A stretch of DNA of 64,000 bases from Martinezella lusitana (lineage in GTDB: Bacteria; Pseudomonadota; Alphaproteobacteria; Rhizobiales; Rhizobiaceae). The position numbers were made by a program, and so were the translations under genes. The stretch lies in assembly GCF_014207095.1 (NCBI RefSeq), contig NZ_JACHBG010000022.1:23292-87291 (forward strand). The letters are read 5' to 3'. Below, in pieces: positions 54,944 through 63,751 of the stretch. The notes below the pieces were generated by a model. That model saw only the letters and a list, made by a program, of their open reading frames with translations, did not search any database and was not told where the DNA came from. Position 1 is the first letter of the stretch, and the number at the start of each line of letters is the position of its first letter.

Positions 54944-55533
54944 GGCATTTGGCTTTCTGCTTGCTTACCCTCGACGATGGCGGCAAGGACTTCCTTGGCC
55001 ATGACTTCCTTGCTCACATCGCGGGACAGAACCGTAAGATCGGCTTCCGCATAGATCGGATAGCGCGCATTCATCAGGTTCTCGAGGGTCTGTTTCGGAT
55101 TTTCGGTCTTCAGCAGCGGGCGCGTATCACGCTTGTTGACCCGCTCCCAGAGCACGTCGAGATCGGCGTTGAGCCAGACGGAAAGGCCGCCGCGCTTGAT
55201 GTGCTGCCGCGTGTTGTCGTTGATGAAAGCGCCGCCGCCGGTCGAAACCACGCGCGGACCACCCCGCAACAGCCGCTTGATGACGCGCGTCTCCAGCGCG
55301 CGGAACTCCTGCTCGCCATAAGTGGCGAAAAGCTCGGTAATCGTCATGCGCGATACGCGCTCGATCTCCGCATCCGTATCAACGAAGGGAATGCCAAGCT
55401 GCTGCGCAACCAGCCGGCCGACCGAGGACTTACCCGCCCCCATCAATCCCACGAGAACAAGATTACGCCGGCCGAGCGCTGCGCGCGCCTTGTCTCTGAG
55501 GCTTTCTGCAAGGGTCAGGACTTGTTCACTCAT
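54940..55533 (-). CDS. aroK: Shikimate kinase
   Basis: Phosphorylates shikimate at the 3-OH. The 197-aa protein has Walker A GLMGAGKSSVGR (29-40), the FVDTDAEIE acidic pair and the STGGGAF substrate motif. The ATG at 55533 (MSEQVLTLAESL) gives the usual length; the long upstream frame is not conserved. First gene of an aroK-aroB-corC run, transcribed to the left. Confidence 0.94.
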   Translation of the reverse strand: MSEQVLTLAESLRDKARAALGRRNLVLVGLMGAGKSSVGRLVAQQLGIPFVDTDAEIERVSRMTITELFATYGEQEFRALETRVIKRLLRGGPRVVSTGGGAFINDNTRQHIKRGGLSVWLNADLDVLWERVNKRDTRPLLKTENPKQTLENLMNARYPIYAEADLTVLSRDVSKEVMAKEVLAAIVEGKQAESQMP

Positions 55534-55691
55534 TGGCCCATTCACTATTTCTTTGGAAACGGTATCGTCAAATGCGCCGGTAGCGTCAAGACGCCGCCGC
55601 GTAAACATGTCTGCAATATCCTTTCGCTAACGCTTGATGGATATGATTTTTGCGTCGCCAGACCTTCGACTGGGACGAGGAGTGTGTACGA

Positions 55692-55907
55692 ATGCCGACC
55701 CTGTTTCGCTTCCTTGTCATCTGCGCGGTGATCGGCGGATCGATATATGGGGCAATGTGGGCGCTCGCTCTCTTCGTCAGTCCGCAGCCGCGCGAGATCA
55801 CCATTCGCATTCCGTCGGAGCGCATCAATCCGCCCGTCACCGGCAATCCAGTCACCGGCAATCCAGCCACTGGCAATCCACCCGTCACCGGCTCGTTGAA
55901 GCAATGA
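55692..55907 (+). CDS. Small membrane protein with PVTGN repeats
   Basis: A 71-aa protein: one hydrophobic helix (about residues 6-27), then SPQPREITIRIPSERI, then tandem PVTGN/PATGN copies. Its stop codon overlaps the xerD start (ATGA), so it is translationally coupled to xerD. The N-terminal helix resembles a small membrane protein found at this position in other rhizobia. The DNA repeats are 15 bp units and may vary in number. Function unknown. Confidence 0.65.
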   Translation: MPTLFRFLVICAVIGGSIYGAMWALALFVSPQPREITIRIPSERINPPVTGNPVTGNPATGNPPVTGSLKQ

Positions 55908-56878
55908 ATGAGAGGGTTGGCGTGAGAGATCTTGGCCGGGCACATCTGGAAGCCTTTCTGGAAATGATGAGCGCCGAGCGCGGGGCTGCGGTCAACACTC
56001 TGCAATCCTACGAGCGCGATCTCGACGATCTCCACTCCTTCCTGTCCGAGCGCAGCGTCCGCCTGACCGATGCGGGCTCGGGCGAACTCGGTGCTTATCT
56101 CTCCTCGCTCTCGGCGCAGGGCTTCAAGCCCTCCTCCCAGGCGCGACGGCTCTCGGCCATGCGCCAGTTCTACAAGTTCCTCTATGCGGAAGGCTTGCGC
56201 ACGGACGACCCTACGGGAATCCTCGATGCGCCGAAGAAGGGGCGCCCCCTCCCGAAAACCATGGGTGTTGAGGAAGTCACTCGCCTCCTGACCCGGGCCG
56301 AAACCGAGGCGGCGACCGCAGGACCTGATCAGCTGCAGCGCCAAAGGATGCTGGTGCTGTTAGAATTGCTCTATGCGACCGGCATGCGCGTCAGCGAACT
56401 CGTTACCCTGCCGGCCAAGGTGCTCGATCATGAAGGGCGCTTCCTGATCATCCGCGGCAAGGGAAACAAGGAAAGGCTGGTACCGCTGTCGCAATCGGCG
56501 ATTGCCGCGCTGAAGGTCTACGGACAGCTGCAAGCGGAGCTTGCGGCAAATGCGAAACAGCCGGCACCGGAAAGCCCCTGGCTCTTTCCCGCCGCCTCAC
56601 GGGAAGGCCATCTGCCGCGCCAGGTCTTCGCCCGCGACCTGAAGGATCTCGCCATCCGCGCCGGGCTGACGCCCTCCATGATCTCGCCGCACGTCATGCG
56701 CCATGCCTTTGCCAGCCATCTTCTGGCGAACGGCGCAGATCTGCGCGTGGTGCAGGAATTGCTTGGCCATTCGGACATTTCGACCACGCAAATTTATACA
56801 CATGTGCTGGAAGAACGCCTACATCAGCTCGTGCAAACGCATCACCCCCTTGCCAAACAGGCAAAAAAACTGGATTAG
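55904..56878 (+). CDS. xerD: Tyrosine recombinase XerD
   Basis: With XerC it resolves chromosome dimers at dif. The 324-aa protein has an N-terminal core-binding domain and the catalytic tetrad R162, H263-R266 (HVMRHAFASHL), H289 and tyrosine Y298 in QIYTHV. The start is taken at ATG 55904, which overlaps the upstream small gene; the longer open frame lies in that gene's repeats. It is followed by accA. Confidence 0.92.
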   Translation: MNERVGVRDLGRAHLEAFLEMMSAERGAAVNTLQSYERDLDDLHSFLSERSVRLTDAGSGELGAYLSSLSAQGFKPSSQARRLSAMRQFYKFLYAEGLRTDDPTGILDAPKKGRPLPKTMGVEEVTRLLTRAETEAATAGPDQLQRQRMLVLLELLYATGMRVSELVTLPAKVLDHEGRFLIIRGKGNKERLVPLSQSAIAALKVYGQLQAELAANAKQPAPESPWLFPAASREGHLPRQVFARDLKDLAIRAGLTPSMISPHVMRHAFASHLLANGADLRVVQELLGHSDISTTQIYTHVLEERLHQLVQTHHPLAKQAKKLD

Positions 56879-56941
56879 GACCGGCATACTGGCTAAAGCC
56901 GCCTTCTCTCGTCCCGCGCAAAAGGATCGGAAACGCACCTC

Positions 56942-57895
56942 ATGCACAATTATCTCGACTTCGAAAAACCCATCTCGGATCTCGAAGGCAAGATTCACGA
57001 GCTCAAGAAACTGGCGAGCGAAGACGAAAGCATCGACACTTCCGACGAAGTGACGCGGCTCGAAATCCGCGTTCGCGAGGCGACCGCCGACATTTATTCC
57101 AAGCTCAACGCCTGGCAGAAGACACAGGTCGCCCGCCATCCGCAGCGGCCGCATTTCGTCGATTACGCCAATGCGCTGCTGACGGAATACACGCCGCTCG
57201 CCGGCGACCGCAAGTTCTCCGAGGACGCAGCCATCCAGGCGGGCTTTGCTCGTTTTCGCGGCCAGCCTGTCGCGATCATCGGCCAGGAAAAGGGTCACGA
57301 TACCAAGAGCCGCCTGAAGCATAATTTCGGCAGCGCCCGCCCCGAAGGCTATCGCAAGGCGATCCGCATCATGGAAATGGCCGACCGTTTCCAGATTCCG
57401 GTGATTACGCTCGTCGATACCGCAGGCGCCTATCCGGGCGTCGGCGCGGAAGAACGCGGCCAGGCGGAAGCGATCGCCCGCTCGACCGAGATCAGCCTTG
57501 CCCTCAAGGTGCCGATCGTCTCGATCGTCATCGGCGAAGGCGGCTCCGGCGGTGCCATCGCCATCGCCGTCGGCAACCGCGTCTATATGCTCGAGCACTC
57601 GATCTACAGCGTGATTTCGCCCGAAGGCGCAGCGTCCATCCTGTGGCGCGATTCCACTCGCGCCAAGGAAGCTGCGACCGCCATGAAAATCACCGCCGAC
57701 GACCTGAAGGGCCTCGGCGTGATCGATGGCATCATTCCGGAACCGCTTGGCGGCGCGCATCGCGATCCGCAGAGCGTGATCGCCGCAACCGGCGACATCA
57801 TCGCCAATGCATTGAGCGAACTTTCCAGCCGTTCGGGCGAGCAACTGCGCAACGACCGCCGCCAGAAGTTCCTAAATATTGGCCGCAATCTCTAG
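56942..57895 (+). CDS. accA: Acetyl-CoA carboxylase carboxyltransferase alpha subunit
   Basis: Transfers carboxyl from biotin to acetyl-CoA in the first step of fatty-acid synthesis. The 317-aa protein starts MHNYLDFEKPISDLEGKI and has the KGHDTKSR, TPGAYPGVGAEERGQ-type (TAGAYPGVGAEERGQ) and GEGGSGGAIAI crotonase-fold segments. Its TAG stop codon is the first triplet of a two-module palindromic element. accD is not in the window. Confidence 0.96.
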   Translation: MHNYLDFEKPISDLEGKIHELKKLASEDESIDTSDEVTRLEIRVREATADIYSKLNAWQKTQVARHPQRPHFVDYANALLTEYTPLAGDRKFSEDAAIQAGFARFRGQPVAIIGQEKGHDTKSRLKHNFGSARPEGYRKAIRIMEMADRFQIPVITLVDTAGAYPGVGAEERGQAEAIARSTEISLALKVPIVSIVIGEGGSGGAIAIAVGNRVYMLEHSIYSVISPEGAASILWRDSTRAKEAATAMKITADDLKGLGVIDGIIPEPLGGAHRDPQSVIAATGDIIANALSELSSRSGEQLRNDRRQKFLNIGRNL

Positions 57896-57990
57896 AGTGC
57901 CGTGCTTCCTTCGGAAGCACGGCACTCTATCTCTTTTACTCTACGCATCAGGCTTTCCGAAAATCGATCCCGATTTTCGGGCCGATGTTG
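57893..57990 (+). repeat. Two-module palindromic element, copy F
   Basis: The first module is a perfect 17-bp hairpin (57893-57909 with 57913-57929) that starts on the accA stop codon and may act as terminator. The second module (CTACGCATCAGGCTTTCCGA...) has a 10-bp stem at 57957-57966 with 57971-57980. Matches the element at 24995 in order and sequence. Confidence 0.8.
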
Positions 57991-58220
57991 TAGGCTGCAG
58001 CCTGAGAATTTGATCGCAAAAGGGGAATGGGGCCAAATCTTGGCCACATTCCTGTTATCGAAGCGTTATGGCAAAGAAAAACTTGCCAGCGAGGCTCAGC
58101 CACGTCATAGGCTGGTAAGGATTTCTCAAGTATAAGCCTTTTATGATTCCGTTTCATGCTTCGAGGGGAGCGGCGAAACAGATCGAGCTGTCGCTCTTCG
58201 CATTTATGGGCCAAGTCAGA

Positions 58221-59516
58221 ATGCGCATCCGTCACCTTGCTTATGTTTCCATGATGACGCTGGCTCTCGCTGGCTGTAACGACGCACTCGATACAGCGTC
58301 GATCGACCTGTCGAAGGTAAAGAACAAGGTCGAACAGCCGCTGCCGAGCCACATCATTGCCGATATGGCAAAGAAGGGCATGGATCGCAATTCGCCGATC
58401 ATGATCCGTATCTTCAAGGAAGAAGGTACGATGGAGATCCTGAAGGCGAACCAGAGCAACCGTTTCGAAGTCATTGCGAGCTACAGCATCTGCGCCTGGT
58501 CTGGCCGCCTCGGCCCCAAGGTCAAGGAAGGCGACCGGCAAGCGCCGGAAGGCTTCTACATGCTGACGCCGGCCAACCTGAACCCGAATTCGAAGTACTA
58601 TCTTGCCATCAACACCGGCTTTCCGAACCGGTATGACGCCGCCAACGGCCGCAGCGGCAACAATCTGATGATCCACGGCGCCTGCTCGTCGTCGGGCTGC
58701 TATTCGATGACCGACCAGCAGGTGCTGGAAATCTATGCTTTCGCGCGCGACGCCTTCAAGGGCGGCCAGAAAGCAGTACAGCTAGAGGCATTTCCCTTCC
58801 GCATGACGGCGGAAAACATGTGGAAGCACCGCCTGAGCCCGAATATCGAATTCTGGAAAATGCTGAAGGTCGGCTACGACAATTTCGAAGTGACCAAACG
58901 GCCGCCCGAGGTCGAGGTGTGCGAGAAGAAATACGTCTTCAACCAGCAGGCCAGCGGCCCGTTCAATGCCGGCGGCAAATGCCCGGTCATGACGACCCCG
59001 CCTGCCCTGCAGGTGGCGCTTGCGACTTACGACAAGCAGTATCAGGCAGACTATGCGATGGCCACGAAGAAGTTTGACGGCTTGGCCTGGTACGACCCAA
59101 GCGAGGCCGAGCGTAAGGCTGTCGTCGCCAAGCAGCGTAAGGGCCACGATATCGCCTATGCTCCCACAGGCACCGCACTTGCCGCCGGCAAGATGATGAA
59201 GGTCGCGGACCTCGAGTCGGCGATGTCCAATCAGTCGGCGCAGCAGGTCGCGCGCGGCGGCACCGTCGCAAGCCCGACGACGACGGCAAGCATCCGCCTC
59301 GCGACGGCGGCTCCGGGTACTGCTGCACCGCAAGCTGGCGGCCCGCTGCTCGCATCCAACGTTCCGGCGAATGTCCCGATCCCGATGGCGAACCCGATGA
59401 ACTCCGGTCCCGCCGTCAGCGCGCTCGCCTATGCGCAGAATCCAGCCGTCGAAACGGCACAGACCGAGCCGCCGAAAAAGCCGCCATTCTGGAAATTCTG
59501 GGCCAAGAGTGAGTAA
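58221..59516 (+). CDS. L,D-transpeptidase (YafK/YkuD family) lipoprotein
   Basis: A 431-aa exported lipoprotein with lipobox LAGC (about C19). The YkuD domain spans about residues 60-200; the catalytic motif is HGACSSSGC with H152 and C160. It is related to YafK/murein L,D-transpeptidase types that crosslink or edit peptidoglycan or attach proteins to it. A low-complexity C-terminal tail (about 330-431) is rich in alanine, proline and threonine. The ATG at 58221 is chosen; a longer frame begins at 58143. It overlaps the downstream tusA-like gene by 8 bp. Confidence 0.85.
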   Translation: MRIRHLAYVSMMTLALAGCNDALDTASIDLSKVKNKVEQPLPSHIIADMAKKGMDRNSPIMIRIFKEEGTMEILKANQSNRFEVIASYSICAWSGRLGPKVKEGDRQAPEGFYMLTPANLNPNSKYYLAINTGFPNRYDAANGRSGNNLMIHGACSSSGCYSMTDQQVLEIYAFARDAFKGGQKAVQLEAFPFRMTAENMWKHRLSPNIEFWKMLKVGYDNFEVTKRPPEVEVCEKKYVFNQQASGPFNAGGKCPVMTTPPALQVALATYDKQYQADYAMATKKFDGLAWYDPSEAERKAVVAKQRKGHDIAYAPTGTALAAGKMMKVADLESAMSNQSAQQVARGGTVASPTTTASIRLATAAPGTAAPQAGGPLLASNVPANVPIPMANPMNSGPAVSALAYAQNPAVETAQTEPPKKPPFWKFWAKSE

Positions 59517-59742
59517 TCACGACGCCGAGATCTACGATCTGCGCGGACTGAAGTGCCCCTATCCGGCAATCAAGACGGAAAAGCGCCTGCGCGGCATGCC
59601 GAGCGGCGCGACGTTGGCCGTGGAAACGACCGATCCTCTTGCCGTCATCGACATTCCGCATCTCTGCAATGAAAAAGGCCATACGCTTCTCGCCAGCGAG
59701 AAGACCGAAAGCGGCCACCGCTTCACCATCCGCAAGGGTTGA
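59509..59742 (+). CDS. TusA/SirA-family sulfurtransferase
   Basis: A 77-aa sulfur carrier with the family motif LRGLKCPYPAIK (cysteine at residue 16). GTG 59509 lies inside the end of the L,D-transpeptidase gene, so translation is coupled. TusA proteins relay sulfur for tRNA thiolation and molybdenum cofactor; which path this one serves is not clear. Confidence 0.85.
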   Translation: MSNHDAEIYDLRGLKCPYPAIKTEKRLRGMPSGATLAVETTDPLAVIDIPHLCNEKGHTLLASEKTESGHRFTIRKG

Positions 59743-59751
59743 TCAGAGCGG

Positions 59752-59805
59752 CTAAAGCGCGTCGTGGCCGCAAAACCGCGGCACACTTGGCGCGACATGC
59801 TTTAG
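59752..59805. terminator. Hairpin between convergent tusA-like and CobW genes
   Basis: An imperfect stem pairs CTAAAGCGCGTCG near 59752 with CGACATGCTTTAG near 59793-59805. It covers the CobW stop codon and could serve both genes. Confidence 0.4.
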
Positions 59806-60995
59806 AAGCGCATCCCCGGAACAGCGAGCGGATTGTCCTGCAGCGCTGCCCTATCCGGCGTATCGACGCGCGGCTTACTGAGGAAGGCGTCGAACAGGCC
59901 TTTCACGAAGTCTTCGGGCAGGTCCTTGGTGATAACAACCATACGCGTGCGCCGGTCTTCCGGATCAGGCCATGCCGGCAGCCGTACCGGCGGATGGAAG
60001 ATATTCTGCACGCCATGCAGCACGACGGGCTTTTCCGGCCGGTCCGAGACGGCAACGATCGCCTTCATGCGCAGCAGCTTTTCGCCATGCGCCGACCGCA
60101 GCAGATCGATGAACATCTCCAGCGCCATGGGATCGATGGGCTGCGTCTCGACGATCGAGAACGACCGGATCGATCCGTCATGGCGCGTAACGTCATGGCC
60201 ATGCTGGTGCCGATGACCGTGGTGGTGTCCATGGTGGCGGTGATGATGACTATGGTCATCATGATGATGGTCGTGATGATGATCGTGGTCATCATCATGG
60301 TGGTGATGCTCGTCCGCCTCCAGCTCGTCCTGCAGCCAACGGCCGACATCGGCGATCTTCGAGGCAGGATCGTAAAGGCCGTTGACGAGAATGGCGGCGC
60401 GGCCGGCTTCATCGCTGTCGGCATTCATGATCTGCGCCCGCGGATTGAGCGCCCGCAGCCGGCTTTCGAGCTGGGCCTCCGGCACGGCACCTGCAATCGC
60501 AGTCTTGGAGACGATCAGGCGATCGGCAACCGCAACCTGCTTGCGCGCCTCTTCATGATTGTCGAGCGTCTGCAGCCCGTTAACCGCATCGACAATGGTG
60601 ATGACGCCGTCCAGATCGAAATTGGTGGCGATGATCGGGTTGCCCATGATCGACTGCATGACGGGCGCCGGATCGGCAAGGCCGGTCGTTTCGATGACGA
60701 CGCGCTTCAGCGGACGGATGCGGCCGGTCTGCATGGCATCCATGAGATTCGCCAGCGTATCCACCAGCTCGCCGCGCACGGTGCAGCACAGGCAGCCATC
60801 GGACAGTTCGATGATGGAATCGCCGGAGCTTTCCACCAGCAGATGGTCGATGCCGACATCGCCGAACTCGTTGATGATGACGGCCGCGTCGCGCATATCC
60901 TCATCCTTGAGGATGCGATTGAGCAGCGTCGATTTGCCCGCACCGAGGAAACCCGTCAGGATGGCAACCGGCACTCTTTGCTGCGAAACGCTCAT
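59802..60995 (-). CDS. CobW/COG0523-family GTPase, histidine-rich metallochaperone
   Basis: A 397-aa G3E-family GTPase. Walker A is GFLGAGKST (15-23), the CXCC metal motif is CLCC at 68-71 in GCLCCTVRGEL, and a loop at about 230-272 is almost pure histidine and aspartate. The C-terminal CobW domain follows. COG0523 members deliver zinc or cobalt; the histidine loop suggests metal storage or delivery. No Zur box is seen, since the upstream gap is filled by a palindromic repeat. Confidence 0.88.
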   Translation of the reverse strand: MSVSQQRVPVAILTGFLGAGKSTLLNRILKDEDMRDAAVIINEFGDVGIDHLLVESSGDSIIELSDGCLCCTVRGELVDTLANLMDAMQTGRIRPLKRVVIETTGLADPAPVMQSIMGNPIIATNFDLDGVITIVDAVNGLQTLDNHEEARKQVAVADRLIVSKTAIAGAVPEAQLESRLRALNPRAQIMNADSDEAGRAAILVNGLYDPASKIADVGRWLQDELEADEHHHHDDDHDHHHDHHHDDHSHHHRHHGHHHGHRHQHGHDVTRHDGSIRSFSIVETQPIDPMALEMFIDLLRSAHGEKLLRMKAIVAVSDRPEKPVVLHGVQNIFHPPVRLPAWPDPEDRRTRMVVITKDLPEDFVKGLFDAFLSKPRVDTPDRAALQDNPLAVPGMRF

Positions 60996-61011
60996 GATGA
61001 CTATCCGATAT

Positions 61012-61114
61012 TAAAGCAATTCCAGCAAAAGTGCGCAGCGGTTTTGCGTCTGGAATTGCGCAAGACAAAGAGATAGGGCATTTCCGCTGCTCCGCTTGAA
61101 GCGGAAATGCTCTA
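61012..61114 (-). repeat. Rhizobial intergenic palindromic element, copy H
   Basis: In minus orientation it starts TAGAGCATTTCCGCTTC on the stop codon of the D,D-carboxypeptidase gene, then a GCGCAATTCCAG block, and ends near the CobW start. It belongs to the same family as the element at 18137. Confidence 0.7.
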
Positions 61115-62278
61115 GAAAGTGGGGCGCGGCACGGGGATCGGCACATTGGCCGCCCGTCCGGAGATGGCGATCTTGTTGTCCTTGGTTGCCTTGTCGCCTT
61201 TGGCGGTGGCGTCGTCCGTGTCGCCCTTGACGGCGGTCGCGACGTCCTGCCCACCGATCAGGCCGGCATAGATGAAATTGGGCTCATGATCCATTTCATG
61301 GATATAGGGCGACTGGACCTTGGTGCGGCCGAACGGATCCTTGGTTTCGCTGCGGGCATGCGCGCCCTTGGCGCTGCAGATGTCGGCGGTGACATCGGCG
61401 ACCTCATTCGACAATGGCGCAGTCGGCCGCAGGGTCGCCAGCGTGTCGCTGCCGTTAAGCTGATTCTGGAAGCCCTTTTCCAGGAAATTGGCCGAATCGT
61501 CGGCGCGCGCCGCCAGGCTGTCTGTGCCGAGAACGACGGAGATCAGCGTGCGGCCGTTGCGTGTCGCGGACGCGATCTGATTGAAGCCGGACGCGCAGAT
61601 GAAGCCGGTCTTCATGCCGTCGGCGCCATTGAAGCGGCCGATGAGCATGTTGATATTCGGCACCTGCTTGACGCCGTTGGTGAAGCCTTCCAGCGAGAAA
61701 TAGCCGGCATATTGCGGGAACTCGCGGCGCAGCGCCACGCTCAGAATGGCAAGGTCACGCGCCGTCGTATACTGGCCCTTGCCGGGCAGGCCGTTCGGGT
61801 TGATGAAATGCGAGTCGCGCATGCCGAGGCGCACAGCCTCCGCATTCATCCGCGCCACGAAGTTCGGCTGCGAGCCGCCAACGGTCTCGGCAACGGCCAC
61901 CGCAAGGTCGTTTGCCGATTTGACCAGCATCATCTTCAAGGCATTGTCGAGCGTCATCTTCTGGCCCGGCTTGAAGTACATCTTGGCCGGCGGCTGCGAG
62001 GCCGAAAGCTTCGACATGACGACTGGCGTGTCGAGCTTGATCTGGCCAGACTGGAGGGCCCGGAAAGTGACGTAGCTCGTCATCAATTTCGTAAGCGAAG
62101 CAGGATACCAGCGGCGAAACGCCTCCTGCTGATCGAGAACGCGGCCAGTGCTGACATCAACGAGAATATGCGGATTGGCTCCGGCCGTCTGTGCGGTCGA
62201 CACGAAAAGCATGGATGCTGCTGCGGCCACAGGGACAAGCCGCAGGGCGGCATACAAACGATTCTGCTTCGTCGGCAC
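61112..62278 (-). CDS. D-alanyl-D-alanine carboxypeptidase (low-molecular-weight PBP)
   Basis: A periplasmic peptidoglycan carboxypeptidase that trims the terminal D-alanine. The 388-aa protein has a signal peptide (cleavage about residue 32), the active-site SLTK tetrad (S61, K64), SAN (121-123) and KTG (223-225). The C-terminal tail (about 275-388) is charged and lacks a clear amphipathic anchor, unlike PBP5. Divergent from the M20 gene. Confidence 0.92.
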   Translation of the reverse strand: MPTKQNRLYAALRLVPVAAAASMLFVSTAQTAGANPHILVDVSTGRVLDQQEAFRRWYPASLTKLMTSYVTFRALQSGQIKLDTPVVMSKLSASQPPAKMYFKPGQKMTLDNALKMMLVKSANDLAVAVAETVGGSQPNFVARMNAEAVRLGMRDSHFINPNGLPGKGQYTTARDLAILSVALRREFPQYAGYFSLEGFTNGVKQVPNINMLIGRFNGADGMKTGFICASGFNQIASATRNGRTLISVVLGTDSLAARADDSANFLEKGFQNQLNGSDTLATLRPTAPLSNEVADVTADICSAKGAHARSETKDPFGRTKVQSPYIHEMDHEPNFIYAGLIGGQDVATAVKGDTDDATAKGDKATKDNKIAISGRAANVPIPVPRPTF

Positions 62279-62470
62279 GATCTATCCTTCAGAAGTCCGG
62301 AATTTTCTCGAAAGCTTCGTCTATTTAACCTATATGGCTAGGAGAAGGCAAAGGCGATTGACGACTTATTTGCCGGTGGCATGCGGCACAGGCCGCGACA
62401 AACTGGCAGAGGCTGTCCGACGGGCCTGCAAGTTGAACCAGAATCGATATTGAGCAGCAGGAAAATCAGC

Positions 62471-63631
62471 ATGCCGATCTTGAACAGAGCCGCAGAACTC
62501 CAGGGCGAAGTAACCGAGTGGCGCCGCTACATCCACACGCGGCCGGAGCTTCTTTACGCGGTTGAAAACACCGCCGCCTTCGTCGCTGAAAAGCTCCGCT
62601 CCTTCGGGGTCGACGAGGTGGTGACCGGCATTGGCCGCACCGGCGTCGTCGGCCTGATCCGCGGCAAGGGCGAAGGGCGTACGGTCGGCCTGCGCGCCGA
62701 TATGGATGCTCTCCCGCTCACCGAGATATCAGGCAAGCCTTGGGCCTCCGAAACACCGGGCAAGATGCATGCCTGCGGCCATGACGGCCATACCGCCATG
62801 CTGCTGGGCGCTGCGAAATATCTCGCCGAGAACCGCAACTTCAACGGCAATATCGCCGTCATCTTCCAGCCTGCCGAAGAAGGCGGCGCCGGCGGCGACG
62901 CCATGGTCAAGGACGGCATGATGGAGCGCTTCGCAATCGCCGAAGTCTACGGCATGCACAACATGCCGGGCCTGCCGGTCGGCCATTTCGCCATCCGCAA
63001 GGGCGCGATCATGGCGGCGACGGACGAATTCACCGTTTCCATCAAGGGCGTGGGCGGTCACGCAGCCATGCCGCACCGGACGATCGATCCGATCGCCATC
63101 GGCACGCAGATCATCTCCAACCTGCAGCTCATCGCCTCACGCAGCGCCAATCCGCTGAAATCGGTCGTCGTCTCCGTGACGATGTTCAACGCCGGCCACG
63201 CGCAGAACGTCATTCCGAGCGAGGCGAGCTTTGCCGGGACCGTTCGCACGCTCGATCCGGAAATGCGCGATCTCGCCGAACAGCGCTTCAAGCAGATTGT
63301 TTCCGGCATCGCGGCAAGCCATGATGCCGAAGTCGAGATCGAGTTCCAGCGCAACTACCCGGTCACCTTCAACCATACCGACGAGACCGATCATGCGATC
63401 GCCGTCGCCGAGGAAATCGCCGGCACCGGGAATGTCATCGCCGATATCGACCCGATGATGGGCGGCGAGGATTTTTCCTACATGCTGCTCGCCCGCCCCG
63501 GCGCCTTCATCTTCGTCGGCAACGGCGACACGGCAGGCCTGCACAACCCGGCTTACGACTTCAACGACGAAGCCATCGCCCACGGCATTTCCTACTGGGT
63601 GCGGCTTGCCGAACAGCGCCTCAACGCCTGA
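62471..63631 (+). CDS. M20-family amidohydrolase (hippurate hydrolase-like)
   Basis: A 386-aa zinc/metal peptidase of the M20D group. The metal-binding region is RADMDALPL...MHACGHDGHTAM (C102-H104 and later), with the EEGGAGG and GGEDFSYML segments. Substrate is probably an N-acyl amino acid or indole-amino-acid conjugate, but this is family inference. ATG 62471 follows the divergent D,D-carboxypeptidase leader. Confidence 0.9.
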   Translation: MPILNRAAELQGEVTEWRRYIHTRPELLYAVENTAAFVAEKLRSFGVDEVVTGIGRTGVVGLIRGKGEGRTVGLRADMDALPLTEISGKPWASETPGKMHACGHDGHTAMLLGAAKYLAENRNFNGNIAVIFQPAEEGGAGGDAMVKDGMMERFAIAEVYGMHNMPGLPVGHFAIRKGAIMAATDEFTVSIKGVGGHAAMPHRTIDPIAIGTQIISNLQLIASRSANPLKSVVVSVTMFNAGHAQNVIPSEASFAGTVRTLDPEMRDLAEQRFKQIVSGIAASHDAEVEIEFQRNYPVTFNHTDETDHAIAVAEEIAGTGNVIADIDPMMGGEDFSYMLLARPGAFIFVGNGDTAGLHNPAYDFNDEAIAHGISYWVRLAEQRLNA

Positions 63632-63648
63632 GGCTTCGCCACCCATAC

Positions 63649-63673
63649 CCGTGCGCCACATAAGGGCGCACGG
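63649..63673 (+). terminator. Hairpin after M20 gene
   Basis: A perfect 9-bp GC-rich stem (63649-63657 with 63665-63673). No T-tract follows, so termination is probable but not certain. Confidence 0.4.
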
Positions 63674-63711
63674 CACCGCAAAAGCGAATTGTCCCGAGGA
63701 CGTAAAAGGGC

Positions 63712-63740
63712 TTGGCTTCGGGCCTTTGCTTTTGTATGGA
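63712..63740 (+). promoter_or_regulatory. Candidate promoter of tRNA-Arg
   Basis: TTGGCT at 63712-63717 and TATGGA at 63735-63740 with a 17-bp spacer, 11 bp before the tRNA 5' end. Confidence 0.5.
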
Positions 63741-63751
63741 TCATCCCGAGT

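Noticed and set aside
55810..55900. Possible CRISPR or minisatellite array
   Set aside because: The repeats are short contiguous 15-bp units in a coding frame without spacers, so not a CRISPR array.
55634..55903. N-terminal extension of the xerD frame
   Set aside because: The extra 90 codons overlap the small PVTGN-repeat gene in another frame and are not XerD-like; the conserved start is at 55904.
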